DNA from: Bog-752 sp963799395
GTDB lineage: Bacteria > Actinomycetota > Thermoleophilia > UBA2241
Assembly: GCA_963799395.1 (NCBI GenBank)
Contig: CAWCWZ010000038.1
Coordinates: 1 to 40,216, forward strand
Length of the DNA stretch: 40,216 nucleotides
Direction of reading: 5' to 3'
The first letter of the stretch is position 1. Each line of letters starts with the position of its first letter. Position numbers and translations under genes: made by a program. Under the pieces are notes generated by a model. It made no database searches and was not told the DNA's origin. It was given only the letters and a program-made list of their open reading frames with translations. Shown piece by piece: positions 1 through 9,945 of the stretch.

Positions 1-1
1 C

Positions 2-2503
2 GACGCATTCGCTGAATCCGAGACGGTCGTCGACGCCCGGCGCACCGTGCTCGATCTGCTGCTCTCCGACCACCCCCAGGACTGCCTGATCTGCGAGAAG
101 GCCGGCGACTGCCTGCTGCAGGAGTACTGCTACCGCTACGGCGTCGAGCACACCAGCTTCGTCAAGGGCGCGCACCAAGAGCTTCGAGCTCGACGACGAC
201 AACGACCTGATCCAGCGCGACCAGAACAAGTGCATCCTCTGCGGCAAGTGCGTGCGCGTCTGCGCAGAGGTCCAGGTGACGAACGCCGTCGACTTCGCCG
301 GCCGCGGGTTCGACTCGACGGTGACCACGTCGTTCGACCACCCGCTGAACAAGGACTTCTGCCGCTTCTGCGGCCAGTGCGTCGACATGTGCCCGACGGG
401 CGCCCTCGTCAACAAGCAGCTCAAGGGCACCCGCAGCTGGGATCGTCAGAAGGTGCGCACCACCTGCCCGTTCTGCGGCGTGGGCTGCAACTTCGACCTG
501 AACGTCGCACGGCGGCAAGGTCGTGGGCGTCACGGCCAACTACGACTCACCGGTGAACGCCGGCTCGCTGTGCGTCAAGGGCCGCTTCCACACCGACATG
601 ATCTCGAGCCCCGACCGCATAACGACGCCGCTGATCAAGCGCGACGGCGTCTTCGAGCCGGCGAGCTGGGACGAGGCGCTCGACCTGGTCGCCTCGCGGT
701 TCCTCGAGATCAAGCACCGCGAGGGCCCCGACGCCCTCGCCGTGCTCAGCTCCGCGCGTTGCACGAACGAAGAGAACTACCTTCTGCAACGGCTCACGCG
801 CGCGGGTCTGAACACGAACAGCATCGATCACTGCGCACGTACCTGACACGCTCCCACGGTGGCCGGTCTGGCCGCCACGTTGGGTTCGGGCGCGATGACC
901 AACTCGATCGGCGAGATCGAGTTCGACGACGTGCTGTTCATCATCGGCTCCAACGCCCCCGAAGCGCACCCGATCATCGGCAACAAGATGAAGCGCGCCA
1001 CGCTGCGCGGCGCCAAGCTGATCGTGGTCGACCCGCGGCGCACGGAGCTCGCCGACTACGCGCACCTCTGGCTGCGCCTCAGGCCGGGCACCGACAACGC
1101 CCTGGTCAACGGCCTGCTCCACCTGATCATCAAGAACGGCTGGCACGACAAGGCCTACATCGACGAGCGCTGCGAGGGCTTCGACGACCTCTGGAAGGTC
1201 GTGCAGGAGTACCCGCCCGAGAGGGTCAGCGAGATCACCGGCGTGCCGGTCGAGCAGATCCGCGCGGCCGCCGAGCTCTACGCGCGCACGCCCAAGGCCG
1301 GCATCTTCTACACGCTGGGCATCACCGAGCACACCACCGGCACGGCCAACGTCATGAACCTCGCGAACCTCGCCATGGTCACCGGGCACATCGGCGTCGA
1401 GAACGCCGGCGTCAACCCGCTGCGCGGCCAGAACAACGTGCAGGGCTCGTGCGACTGGGCGCCCTGCCCAACTCGCTGCCCGGCTACCCGAGCGTCAACG
1501 ACGCGGCCGCCCGGGCCCGCTTCTCGGCGGCCTACGGCGTGACCATGCCCGAGAAGATGGGCCTGCGCATTCCCGAGATGCTCGACATGGCCGTCTACGG
1601 CAAGCTCAAGGCGATGTACGTCATGGGCGAGGACCCGGCCCTGACCGACGCCGACGCCAACCACGTGCGCAAGGCCCTGGGCAGCCTCGAGTTCCTGGTG
1701 GCCCAGAACCTCTTCATGACCGAGACGGCCAAGTACGCCGACGTGTTCCTGCCGGCCGCCTGCTACGCAGAGAAGGACGGCACCTTCACCAACACCGAGC
1801 GCCGCGTGCAGCGGGTGCGCAAGGCGGTCGAGCCGCCCGGGCCAGTGCCGCCCCGACTGGCAGATCATCGCCGACCTCTCCTGCCGCCTGGGTCACGAGA
1901 TGCACTACGACTCCGCCGAGGAGATCTTCAACGAGATGCGCACGCCTGGTGCCGAGCTACGCCGGCATCACCTACGAGCGCATCGACAAGGTCGGGCTGC
2001 AGTGGCCCTGCCCCGACACCGACCACCCCGGCACGCGGTTCCTGCACGCCGGCCGTTTCACCCGTGGCAAGGGCCTGCTGCAGGGCATCGAGTACGAGGC
2101 GCCGGCCGAGCTCGTCAGCGACGAGTACCCGATCCTGCTCACCACCGGGCGCATGCTCTACCACTACAACATCATGACCCGGCACTCGGCCGCCCTCGAG
2201 GGCCTGCGTCCCCACGAGCTCGCCCAGATCAACCCGCTCGACGCCGAGCGCCTGGAGTTGCGCGAAGGCGACCTGGCGCGGGTCAGCTCGCGGCGCGGCT
2301 CGATCACGACGCACGTCACGGTCACCGACACGGTGCCCGAGGGCGTCGTGTTCATGACCTTCCACTACAAGGAATCGCCGGTCAACGAGCTCACCAACTC
2401 CGCCTTCGACCCGGTCACCAAGACGGCCGAGTTCAAGGTCTGTGCCGTGCGCATCGACAAGGAACCCGAGACCGATCTCGTGAGCGCCGCGCCGGCCGTC
2501 TGA
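2..2503 (+). CDS. Selenocysteine formate dehydrogenase, alpha subunit (5' end cut, frameshifted)
   Basis: Molybdenum/tungsten enzyme that oxidises formate to CO2. The 5' end lies outside the window. In order one sees a NuoG-like N3 cluster motif (HPQDCLICEKAGDC, near 74-115), two 4Fe-4S motifs (CILCGKC near 235, CRFCGQC near 361), the molybdopterin-domain cluster CPFCGVGC near 467, a CVKGRF segment near 571 and a C-terminal molybdopterin-dinucleotide-binding domain ending at TGA 2501-2503. In-frame TGA 844-846 lies in the context CART-U-HAPTVAGL, which matches the active-site Sec region of E. coli FdhF (known family fact). Five apparent single-base indels, near 174, 508, 1455, 1842 and 1946, break the frame. 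Each is repaired by removing or adding one base, so I read them as sequence errors. The NuoG-like N-terminus suggests a cytoplasmic, NAD- or ferredoxin-linked enzyme. Its partner subunit would lie upstream. Confidence 0.9.
844..876 (+). promoter_or_regulatory. Selenocysteine UGA codon with bacterial SECIS-like hairpin
   Basis: TGA 844-846 is the Sec codon. Eleven bases later a 7-bp stem forms between 858-864 (GGTGGCC) and 870-876 (GGCCGCC), with one G-U pair. It closes a GGTCT loop at 865-869. As I recall the E. coli fdhF element, both the spacing and the GGUCU loop are the same. It would recruit SelB during translation. No selA, selB, selC or selD is visible in the window. Confidence 0.85.
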
Positions 2504-2536
2504 CGACCGGCGCGACCGGCGCTTCTTCCGGCTCAA

Positions 2537-2578
2537 GGACAAGGCGGCGCGTCCCTCGAGGGACGCGCCGTCTTGTCC
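2537..2578 (+). terminator. Hairpin after formate dehydrogenase
   Basis: A 19-bp stem with one G-U pair joins 2537-2555 to 2560-2578 around a TCGA loop, 33 bases after the fdh stop. No U-run follows, so it may be an intrinsic terminator of the high-GC type or a 3' stability hairpin. Confidence 0.6.
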
Positions 2579-2650
2579 ATACCTGCCGCTCCCAGGCCGT
2601 CGCCGCGTACGGGTCGCCCGCGTTGTGTTCGCACGAGAACAACGACTAGA

Positions 2651-2801
2651 ATGCGAGCACCGCAGGGCGACCATCGCGTGCCTGTGAGCGAGCTTCCCGG
2701 TGAAGCTGTCGAGCTGGCCGGTCTGCGGCCTCGTGCTCGTGTCTGACGAACCGGCGACCGGCAAGGTGGCCAAGATCGAGCGCGCCATGGAGGACCAGTG
2801 A
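2651..2801 (+). pseudogene. Broken small redox protein, DVU_1557-like
   Basis: No intact frame exists here, but the conceptual peptide matches the C-terminal domain of the dicluster protein encoded at 6587-9161. The frame from ATG 2651 gives APQGDH. After a shift near 2685-2690 the frame ending at TGA 2799-2801 reads FPVKL, VCGLVLVSDEPATGK and AMEDQ. The corresponding pieces of the other copy are AQGDH, FPVKL, HGLVLVSEGLATGR and ALEDK. A CPxCG motif expected of this family appears as WPVCG. It is short, and one or more bases around the missing strand after APQGDH seem lost. It abuts the DUF364 gene, as does its counterpart at 9161/9169. It could be a functional gene damaged by sequencing error or a true relic. 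Confidence 0.55.
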
Positions 2802-3632
2802 GGGCTCGCATGCACCTGATGCAACGCCTGTACGACGAGTCGCTGCCGCTGGCGGCCGCCACGACCGTGACGTCGCTCACCGTGGGCCTTGGCTACACGG
2901 CGGTCGCGACCGGCGACGGCGGCCTCGGGCTGTCGTACACCTGGGTCGAAGACAAGGAGCGCCGCTCCTACGGCAACGGCTACCGCGACGTCGAGGGTGA
3001 GGGCGCCGTCGTGCTGCTCGAGCGGCTCCTGAGCGACGACCCCTTCCAGCGCAGCGTCGGTCTCGCGACCGTGAACGCGCTGCATCACCACCGCTCGTGT
3101 GGCCTGGCCGACGACTCGGGCTCGCCCTTGAGTCTCTCGCTGCAGCTCGCCGACATCGGCGCCGGCACGCACGTCTCCATGGTGGGCTACTTTCCGCCGC
3201 TGGTGCGCGCCCTTCCCGAGCTCGGGGTCGAGCTCGACGTCATCGATTCGTCGCTCGGCCTCGGCGATCCGCTCGAGTTCCGTCGCCGCTTGGGCTCGTG
3301 GACCGAGGTCCTGATCATGACCGCGACCACGCTCCTGAACGAAAGCGCCGAGGAGCTGCTCCTGGCGATCGGGTCAGGGGGTGCGGGCCATCATGATGGG
3401 GCCGAGCACGCCGCTCGTGCCGGCGGCTTTTGCCCATCTGCCCCTTACGGTGCTGGCCGGGATCGCGACGTGCGACGCGTCCGCCGTCGAGAAGGCCGTG
3501 CGCCACGGGTCGGCGACGCCGGGCATGAAGCCGTACGTGCGCAAGGTGTACTGCGTCTGTCCGCGCGGCGAAGCCGAGCCGGGGCGGACCCGCGACACTC
3601 GGCGCGACCGTCCACCGAGCGCGAAGGAGTGA
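2798..3632 (+). CDS. DUF364 / Rossmann-like protein, copy 1 (frameshifted)
   Basis: Similar throughout to the 258-residue protein at 9169-9945. Both share LGYTAVAT followed by DGGLGL near the N-terminus, RSVGLAT, VAMVG- or VSMVGYFPP-type segments, and a TPLxPAAF segment near the C-terminus. The N-terminal half corresponds to DUF4213 and the second half to DUF364. Members are described as putative heavy-metal-chelating proteins of Rossmann-like fold, and the actual ligand is unknown. GTG 2798 is preceded by GGAGG at 2789-2793, and ATG 2810 is an alternative start. A run of five G near 3376-3380, instead of four, shifts the frame; with one G removed the protein reads AIGSGVRAIMMGP and is about 277 residues. 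The location beside a molybdenum hydroxylase suggests a metal or cofactor role (inference). Confidence 0.75.
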
Positions 3633-3740
3633 GAGTAGAGAGGATCGTTCCGTCTGTTCCCTACCCGGGCCGCTGCGCGGCGAACGTCGATCGTTTGCGC
3701 CCGTCGCCGGCGACTGCAACACCATCCCCAGGAGTCATGC

Positions 3741-6479
3741 ATGGATAGGAAACTTCTCAACATCAACGGCATACCGACCACCGTCATGTGCGACTCGACC
3801 GAGAAGCTGGCCGACGTGATCCGCCATCAGGCCGGCCTCACCGGCACCAAGGTCGCCTGCCGCCAGGGCCAGTGCGGCTGCTGCTCGGTGATCCTGAACG
3901 GCAAGGTCGTGCGCTCGTGCACGACGACCATGAAGCGCGTGCCGGCGGAATCCGAGATCACGACCATCGAGGGCATCGGCACGCCCGACAGGCTCCACGC
4001 CCTGCAGCTCGCCTGGATCCTCCACGGCGGCGCCCAGTGCGGCTACTGCTCGCCCGGGTTCATCGTCTCCTCGAAGGCGCTTCTCGACCAGAACCCCGAC
4101 CCGACCCGCGAAGAGATCCGCGACTGGTGGCAGAAGCACGCCAACGTCTGCCGCTGCACCGGCTACAAGCCGCTCGTCGACGCCGTCGTCGACGCCGCCA
4201 AGGTGCTGCGCGGCGAGATGGGCGAAGAGGACATCACGTACAAGGTGCCGGCCGACGGCCACATCTGGAACACGCGCTTTCCGCGGCCGTCCGCCGTCGC
4301 CAAGGTCACCGGCACGATCGACTACGGCGCCGACCTCGAGCTCAAGATGCCGCCCGGCACGCTGTTCTGCGCCGTCGTCCACGCGCAGGTGTCGCACGCC
4401 AACGTGCTCTCCATCGACGTCTCCGAGGCCGAGAAGATGCCCGGTGTCGCCAAGGTGGTCACGCACAAGGACGTCAAGGGCAAGAACCGCATCAACGGTC
4501 TCGTCATGTACCCCGACGACGTGAAGGCCGACGGCTGGGAGCGGCCGATCCTCTGCGACACGAAGGTGTTCCAGTACGGCGACGCTCTGGCCATCGTCTG
4601 CGCCGACACGCCGGAGCAGGCCCTGGCGGCGGTCCCCAAGGTCAAGGTCGAGCTCGAAGAGCTGCCGCCGTACATGAGCGCCCTCGACGCCATGGCCGAC
4701 GACGCCATCGAGATCTACCCCGGCACGCCCAACCACTTCTTCACGCAGCAGCTGATCAAGGGTGAGGACACCGAGGAGATCTTCGCCAAGGCGGCCCACG
4801 TGGTCGAAGGCAAGTACTACCTGCAGCGCCAGCCGCATCTCTACTTCGAGCCGGACTGCGGCTTTGCCTACACCGACGAAGAGGGTCGCCTGACGATCCA
4901 CTCCAAGAGCATCGCCCTGAACTTCCACGCGGCGATGATCAACGAGGGTCTCGGCGTCGAGCTCGAGAACCTGCGCATGGTCCAGAACAACACGGGCGGC
5001 ACGTTCGGCTACAAGTTCTGCCCCACTATGGAGGCGCTCCTCGGCGCCGCCCACATGGCCACCGGCCGCATGGTCTACCTCAAGTACGACTACTGGATGT
5101 CGATCGCCTACACCGGCAAGCGCTCGCCGCACTGGTACCACTGCAAGCTCGCGGCCGACGAGAACGGCAAGTTCCTGGCCATGGAGAACCACTGGATCTG
5201 CGACCACGGGCCGTACATGGAGTTCGGCGACAACCTGGTGCAGAAGGGCCTGTTCTGTGGCGGCGGCTACGACATCCCCAACATGCGCGGCGACGGCAAG
5301 CTGGTGCGCACCAACCACTCGTGGGGCGCCCCGTTCCGCGCCTGGGGTTCTCCGCAGGCGTTCTTCGCCGGCGAGAGCGTCGTCGACGAGCTCGCCCGCA
5401 AGATGGGCATGGACCCGTTCGAGCTGCGCTACAAGAACCTGGCCGAGCCCGGCGCCACCTACTCGTGGGGCCAGGAATACGAGGTCTACTCGTTCAAGAA
5501 GCTCTTCGACATGGTCAAGCCCTACTACGACAAGGCCAAGAAGCGCACCGCTGAGAACTCCACACCCGACGTCAAGAAGGGCGTCGGCATCTCTCTGGGC
5601 ATCTTCGGCGCCGGCGGCGACGGCGAAGACGTCGCCAACGCCGCGGCCGAGCTGCGCCCCGACGGCGGCGTGCGCATCTACAACACCTGGGAGGACCACG
5701 GCCAGGGCTCCGACGCCGGCACCCTCGGCACCGCGCACGAAGCGCTGCGCCCGCTCGGTCTGACCATGGAGCGGATCAGCCTCGACCTGAACGACACGGC
5801 GAGGTGCCCCGACAGCGGCGGCGCCGGCGGCAGCCGCTCTCAGGTGCTCGTCGGCAACGCCATCAAGGACGCCTGCGAGAAGCTGATCACGGCGATGAGC
5901 AAGGACGGCGGCGGCTATCGCACCTACGACGAGATGGTCGCCGAAGGTCTCGAGCTTCGCTACGAGGGGAGCTGGACGCAGACCATGGGCGTGCTCGTCG
6001 ACCCCAACACGGGTCAGGGCGCCCCGATCGCCAACTACATGTACAGTGTCTTCCTCGCCGAGGTGTCCGTCGAGGTGGCGACCGGCAAGACCCACGTCGA
6101 CCACCTGCTCATCTGCACCGACGTGGGCGTCATCAACAGCCGCCTGAACGTCGACGGTCAGATGTGGGGCAGCCTGTCGCAGGGCATCGGCCTCGCGCTC
6201 ACCGAGGACTTCGAGGACTTAAAGAAGCACACCAACATGCGCGCCTGCGGCATCCCCTACCCGGAGGACGTCACCGACGATCTCACGGTGCTGTACCTCG
6301 AGACGCCGCGGCCGCTCGGCCCCTACGGCGCTTCGGGTTGCGGCGAGGCGCCGCTGACGGCGCCGCACGTCGCCATCATCAACGCCATCGACGACGCCTG
6401 CGGCGCCCGGGTGCGGCACCTGCCGGCTCTGCCCGAGAAGGTCCTCCGCGCGATGAAGGAGGACGTCCAGGCCTACTAA
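3741..6479 (+). CDS. mop: Molybdenum aldehyde oxidoreductase (Mop type)
   Basis: Xanthine-oxidase-family enzyme that oxidises aldehydes to carboxylic acids at a molybdopterin cytosine dinucleotide centre. The frame is intact, 912 residues. Two 2Fe-2S domains come first: Cys40, 45, 48 and 60, then Cys100, 103, 137 and 139. The molybdenum domains follow, with QGSDAGT and GGAGGSRSQ segments and the catalytic Glu at residue 869 in GASGCGEAPL. These numbers equal those I recall for D. gigas Mop (907 residues), so the chain is almost gap-free relative to it. There is no FAD domain, so electrons must leave through the 2Fe-2S clusters to a separate carrier, probably the product of the next gene. ATG 3741 has AGGAG at 3730-3734. 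A hairpin follows the stop, yet the downstream genes look functionally linked. Confidence 0.93.
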   Translation: MDRKLLNINGIPTTVMCDSTEKLADVIRHQAGLTGTKVACRQGQCGCCSVILNGKVVRSCTTTMKRVPAESEITTIEGIGTPDRLHALQLAWILHGGAQCGYCSPGFIVSSKALLDQNPDPTREEIRDWWQKHANVCRCTGYKPLVDAVVDAAKVLRGEMGEEDITYKVPADGHIWNTRFPRPSAVAKVTGTIDYGADLELKMPPGTLFCAVVHAQVSHANVLSIDVSEAEKMPGVAKVVTHKDVKGKNRINGLVMYPDDVKADGWERPILCDTKVFQYGDALAIVCADTPEQALAAVPKVKVELEELPPYMSALDAMADDAIEIYPGTPNHFFTQQLIKGEDTEEIFAKAAHVVEGKYYLQRQPHLYFEPDCGFAYTDEEGRLTIHSKSIALNFHAAMINEGLGVELENLRMVQNNTGGTFGYKFCPTMEALLGAAHMATGRMVYLKYDYWMSIAYTGKRSPHWYHCKLAADENGKFLAMENHWICDHGPYMEFGDNLVQKGLFCGGGYDIPNMRGDGKLVRTNHSWGAPFRAWGSPQAFFAGESVVDELARKMGMDPFELRYKNLAEPGATYSWGQEYEVYSFKKLFDMVKPYYDKAKKRTAENSTPDVKKGVGISLGIFGAGGDGEDVANAAAELRPDGGVRIYNTWEDHGQGSDAGTLGTAHEALRPLGLTMERISLDLNDTARCPDSGGAGGSRSQVLVGNAIKDACEKLITAMSKDGGGYRTYDEMVAEGLELRYEGSWTQTMGVLVDPNTGQGAPIANYMYSVFLAEVSVEVATGKTHVDHLLICTDVGVINSRLNVDGQMWGSLSQGIGLALTEDFEDLKKHTNMRACGIPYPEDVTDDLTVLYLETPRPLGPYGASGCGEAPLTAPHVAIINAIDDACGARVRHLPALPEKVLRAMKEDVQAY

Positions 6480-6494
6480 AGGGCCCGAAGCGCC

Positions 6495-6522
6495 GGGCCG
6501 GCCGCCGCAAGGCGGCCGGCCC
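6495..6522 (+). terminator. 12-bp perfect hairpin after mop
   Basis: Stem 6495-6506 pairs perfectly with 6511-6522 around a GCAA tetraloop, followed by only two Ts. It lies 16 bases after the mop stop. It may be an intrinsic terminator, or a processing or stability hairpin that separates high mop expression from the accessory genes. Confidence 0.6.
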
Positions 6523-6586
6523 TTCCGCCGGCCGGCGCGGTGCGTGTACGCTCGCACTGGCCGGCCCTGCCAGTTCGATCGGACGC

Positions 6587-9161
6587 ATGATGGACCAGAA
6601 GAGGCTGCTTCAGCTCGAGGAGCAGTGCATCCAGAACCAGCCGCCCGCCTGCGTCACGACGTGTCCGGTGCACGTGGACGCCAGGGAGCTCCTCGCGGCG
6701 GCGCGCCGCGGCGACTTCGCCGAGGCGCGCCGCATCTTCGCGAGCGCGGTGCCCTTCCCCCGCGTGATCTCGCGCTGTTGCGACGCGCCCTGCCAGGCGG
6801 CCTGTGTCCGCGAGCAGGCGGGCGGCGGGATCCGCATCCGCGATCTCGAGCGCGCGGCCATGGAGTACGGCGAGGGAGCGGCGCCGGCGGCCGCGATGCG
6901 ACGCCAGAAACCCGGCCGCATCGCCGTCGTAGGCGCCGGTCTGAGCGGCCTGACGGCGGCCTACGAGCTCGCCCGCAAAGGCTACTCCGTCGTGATCTTC
7001 GAAGCGCAGGACGGCGCCGGAGGCCGCGCCCGCGAGCTCGGCGAGGACGTGCTCTCCGAGGCCGACCTCGAGGCGGACTTCGCGCGCGTCGTCGAAGCCG
7101 GCGCCCAGCTCGTGCCGTTCACCCCCGTGGCCCTGTCGCGGCCGCGGGGGGCGAACGCGCTCGCCGCTCTTTCGCCCGACGTCGACGCCGTGTACCTGGC
7201 CGTGGGCGCCGCCGAGGCCGATGCCGGCGCCGCCCTCGGCTACGACGTCGACGATGAGGGCCGGATCGCCGTCGACCCGGTGACGCTGGCGACCAGCACG
7301 CCGGGGATTTACTGTGGCGGCGGCATCCTGCGACCCACCGCGCCGTGGTCGCCCATCGCCTCGATCGCCGACGGGCGGCGGGCGGCGCTGTCGATCGAGC
7401 GGCAGCTGCCAGCGCGTGTCCCTGGGGGCGTCGCGCGGCGACCGCGGCTCCTACGAGACGGGGCTGATCGTCAATCTTCGTGACGTGGCCACCGCGCCGC
7501 CCGAGAGCGCGGCCGACCCCGCGCGCGGCTACACCCGCGACGAGGCCGCCGCCGAGGCGCGGCGCTGCCTGCAGTGCGAGTGTCTCGAGTGCGTCAAAGC
7601 ATGCGAGTACCTCGAGCAGTACGGCTCGCACCCCGGCTTGTACGCGCGCCGCATCTACAACAACCTGACCGTCACCCAGGGCAGGGGCAGCCGCTCGGCC
7701 AACAAGATGATCGACTCGTGCAGCCTCTGCCGTCTCTGCTACGAGGTCTGCCCGGTCGACCTCGACATGGCCGAGGTGATCCGCGACGCGCGGCGCGAGA
7801 TGGTGCGCCAGGGCCGGATGCCCGCCTCGGCCTTCGACTTCGCGGTACAGGACCTCCGGCTCGCGCTCGACGACCGCTCCGCGCTCTCGCGGCACGCTCC
7901 CGGCGCCGACGCGAGCGCTGCCGTGTTCTTCCCCGGTTGCCAGCTCGCGGCGTCGGACCCCGCCCAGGTGGAGCGCGCCTACGCCTACCTGCGCGAGCGC
8001 TACTCGCCGGCCACCGGCCTCCTGCTGTACTGCTGCGGCGCGCCGGCCGACTGGGCCGGCCAGGGCGCCGTCTTCGACGAGACGCTGGCCGGCCTGCGCG
8101 AGAACCTCGAACGTCTCGGTTCGCCGCGCGTGGTCCTCGCCTGTCCCACCTGCGAGACCGTCTTCGCGGCGCGGCTGCCCGAGTTCGAGACGGTGTCGCT
8201 GTGGGAGGTGCTGCGCGACGTCGGCCTGCCCGACGGCGCCGCCGGCGCGGGCGGCGGACGGCGCGTGGCCGTCCACGACGCCTGTACGGCGCGCTATCAG
8301 ACCGACGTCCAGCGCGCCGTGCGCGACCTGGTCCGCGCCTGCGGCTACGAGATCGACGAGCTCGAGATGTCGGGCGAGCACACGGAGTGCTGCGGGTTCG
8401 GCGGTCTGATGCTCTACGCGAACCCGGAGCTGGGCGACGCCGTCGTCGGCCGCCGGATCGCCGAGGGCGACGCCGACTACGTCGCCTACTGCGCCATGTG
8501 CCGCGACCGCTTCGCGGCCAGGGGCAAGCGCTCCCTGCACGTCCTCGACCTGGTCTTCCGCGAGGCCTACGACAAACGGGCCGAGCGCCGCGGACCGGTG
8601 CTCACGCAGCGCTCGGAACAACGTGCCGCCCTCAAGGAGCGGCTGCTCACCGACGTCTGGCGCGAGCGCCCGGCCGCCGCTCCGCACTGGCGCGACGAGC
8701 TCGTGCTCGCACCCGAGGTCGAGGACCTCCTCGAGCAGCGCTACATCCGCCCCGAGGAGGTCCGGCAGGTGATCGCGCAGGCGCAGGCGAGCGGGCGGCG
8801 CTTCGTCGAGCCCAACTCCGGGCATCTGCTCGCGGCCCTGACCATCGGCGCCGTCACCTACTGGGTCGAGTACGCTCCGCAGGGCGAACGGTTCGTCGTG
8901 CACCGCGCCTATAGTCACCGCATGGAGATCAAGCCGCCGCCATGGCCGCCGGTCGACTCACTCGAAGAGGGCGAGGCCCGCGGGTGGCTCTGCGCGCAGG
9001 GCGACCACGCGCTCGCGCCCCGGTCGGTGACGCTCTCCTACCTCGTGGCCGGATTCCCGGTGAAGCTGCCGACGTGCCTGGAACACGGTCTCGTCCTGGT
9101 GAGCGAAGGGCTCGCCACGGGCCGTATGCTCGAGGTCGAGCTGGCTCTCGAAGACAAGTGA
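6587..9161 (+). CDS. Dicluster/flavin electron-transfer protein fused to DVU_1557-like domain (frameshifted)
   Basis: The reconstructed protein is about 857 residues. Residues 10-95 form a GltD-type 4Fe-4S domain (Cys14, 22, 26, 64, 65, 69, 73). A flavin-binding GAGLSG follows at 116-121. The segment up to TPGIYCGGG is short, with no second Rossmann fold for NAD(P)H. Next come two ferredoxin motifs (CLQCECLEC near 7567, CSLCRLCYEVCP near 7719), then two CCG domains like HdrB/HdrD (CCGAPADW, CPTC, CCGFGG, CAMC). The last roughly 75 residues match the small redox relic at 2651-2801. One extra base near 7412 shifts the frame, and without it RQLQRVSLG reads through. The family is recalled as 'pyridine nucleotide-disulfide oxidoreductase/dicluster-binding protein', found near Mo aldehyde oxidoreductases. 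It is a likely electron acceptor of Mop. Start ATG 6587; ATG 6590 is equally possible. Confidence 0.8.
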
Positions 9162-9168
9162 GCGGATC

Positions 9169-9945
9169 ATGGAAGTGATGCGGCGACTCCACGGGCTTCT
9201 CGCAGAGCGGGCCGCACGCGTGACGGTCAGCGAGCTCGCCATCGGCCTGGGCTACACCGCCGTCGCCACCGACGACGGCGGCCTGGGGCTCGCCTACACG
9301 TGGTTCGACGACAAGGCGTGCTGCTCGTTCATGCGCGGCTGGGACGACGCCGAAGGCGCGCCGGCGACAGGGCTCCTCGGCCGGCTTCTCAGCGCCGACG
9401 GGTTCGAGCGCAGCGTCGGTCTCGCGACGGCGAACGCGCTGAACCATGCCGCCGCGGGCCGCCTGCCGGCAGACGAGGGTCCGGCCGGCGCGCTCGCGCG
9501 GGGCCTGCGGATCGGGCGCGGTTCGAAGGTCGCGATGGTGGGCTTCTTCCCGCCGGTCGCCAAGGCGCTGGAGGGCCTCGGCGCCGAGCTCGAAGTCGTC
9601 GACACGGCTCGCGGTATGGGCGATCAGCGCATCTTCAGGAAGCGTCTCGGCGACTGGGCCGAGGCGCTCGTCATGACGTCGACCGCCCTCTTGAACGACA
9701 CGGCGGAAGAGCTGATCGGGCAGGCCGGGCCGGGAGTGCGGGTCGCGCTCCTCGGCCCGACCACGCCGCTGATCCCTGCGGCGTTCGCCGGGCTGCCCGT
9801 CGACGTGCTCGCCGGCATGGTGCCGGTCGAGCCCGAGCGCGTGCTGCGGGCGGTCCGTCACGGCGCCGGCACGCCCGAGCTGCAGCGGTTCTCGCGCAAG
9901 GTCTACTGGGAGCGCGGCGAGGCCGCACCGCAGGGGGGCAGATGA
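9169..9945 (+). CDS. DUF364 / Rossmann-like protein, copy 2
   Basis: Intact, 258 residues, paralogous to the gene at 2798-3632. The DUF4213-like N-terminal half runs to about residue 95, and the DUF364 half contains VAMVGFFPPV, a Rossmann-like strand, and LLGPTTPLIPAAF. Such proteins are proposed to bind heavy metals or metal cofactors, but no reaction is established. The start ATG 9169 lies eight bases after the dicluster gene, and the stop overlaps the methyltransferase start in ATGA, so the three are probably co-translated. Placement inside the Mop gene set suggests handling of the molybdenum cofactor or of a metal-bound intermediate (inference). Confidence 0.85.
   Translation: MEVMRRLHGLLAERAARVTVSELAIGLGYTAVATDDGGLGLAYTWFDDKACCSFMRGWDDAEGAPATGLLGRLLSADGFERSVGLATANALNHAAAGRLPADEGPAGALARGLRIGRGSKVAMVGFFPPVAKALEGLGAELEVVDTARGMGDQRIFRKRLGDWAEALVMTSTALLNDTAEELIGQAGPGVRVALLGPTTPLIPAAFAGLPVDVLAGMVPVEPERVLRAVRHGAGTPELQRFSRKVYWERGEAAPQGGR

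Noticed and set aside
1..2503. Formate dehydrogenase as a pseudogene
   Set aside because: Each frame break is a single-base event and all cofactor motifs are preserved; similar breaks occur in essential genes, so sequence error is more likely.
2685..2690. TGA in the small redox relic read as selenocysteine
   Set aside because: No SECIS-like hairpin follows at the right distance, and the upstream peptide matches the other copy in a different frame, so a frameshift explains it better.
3735..6104. 789-codon open frame on the minus strand
   Set aside because: It is antisense to the intact mop gene with conserved cluster and catalytic residues; the frame is open only because of high GC.
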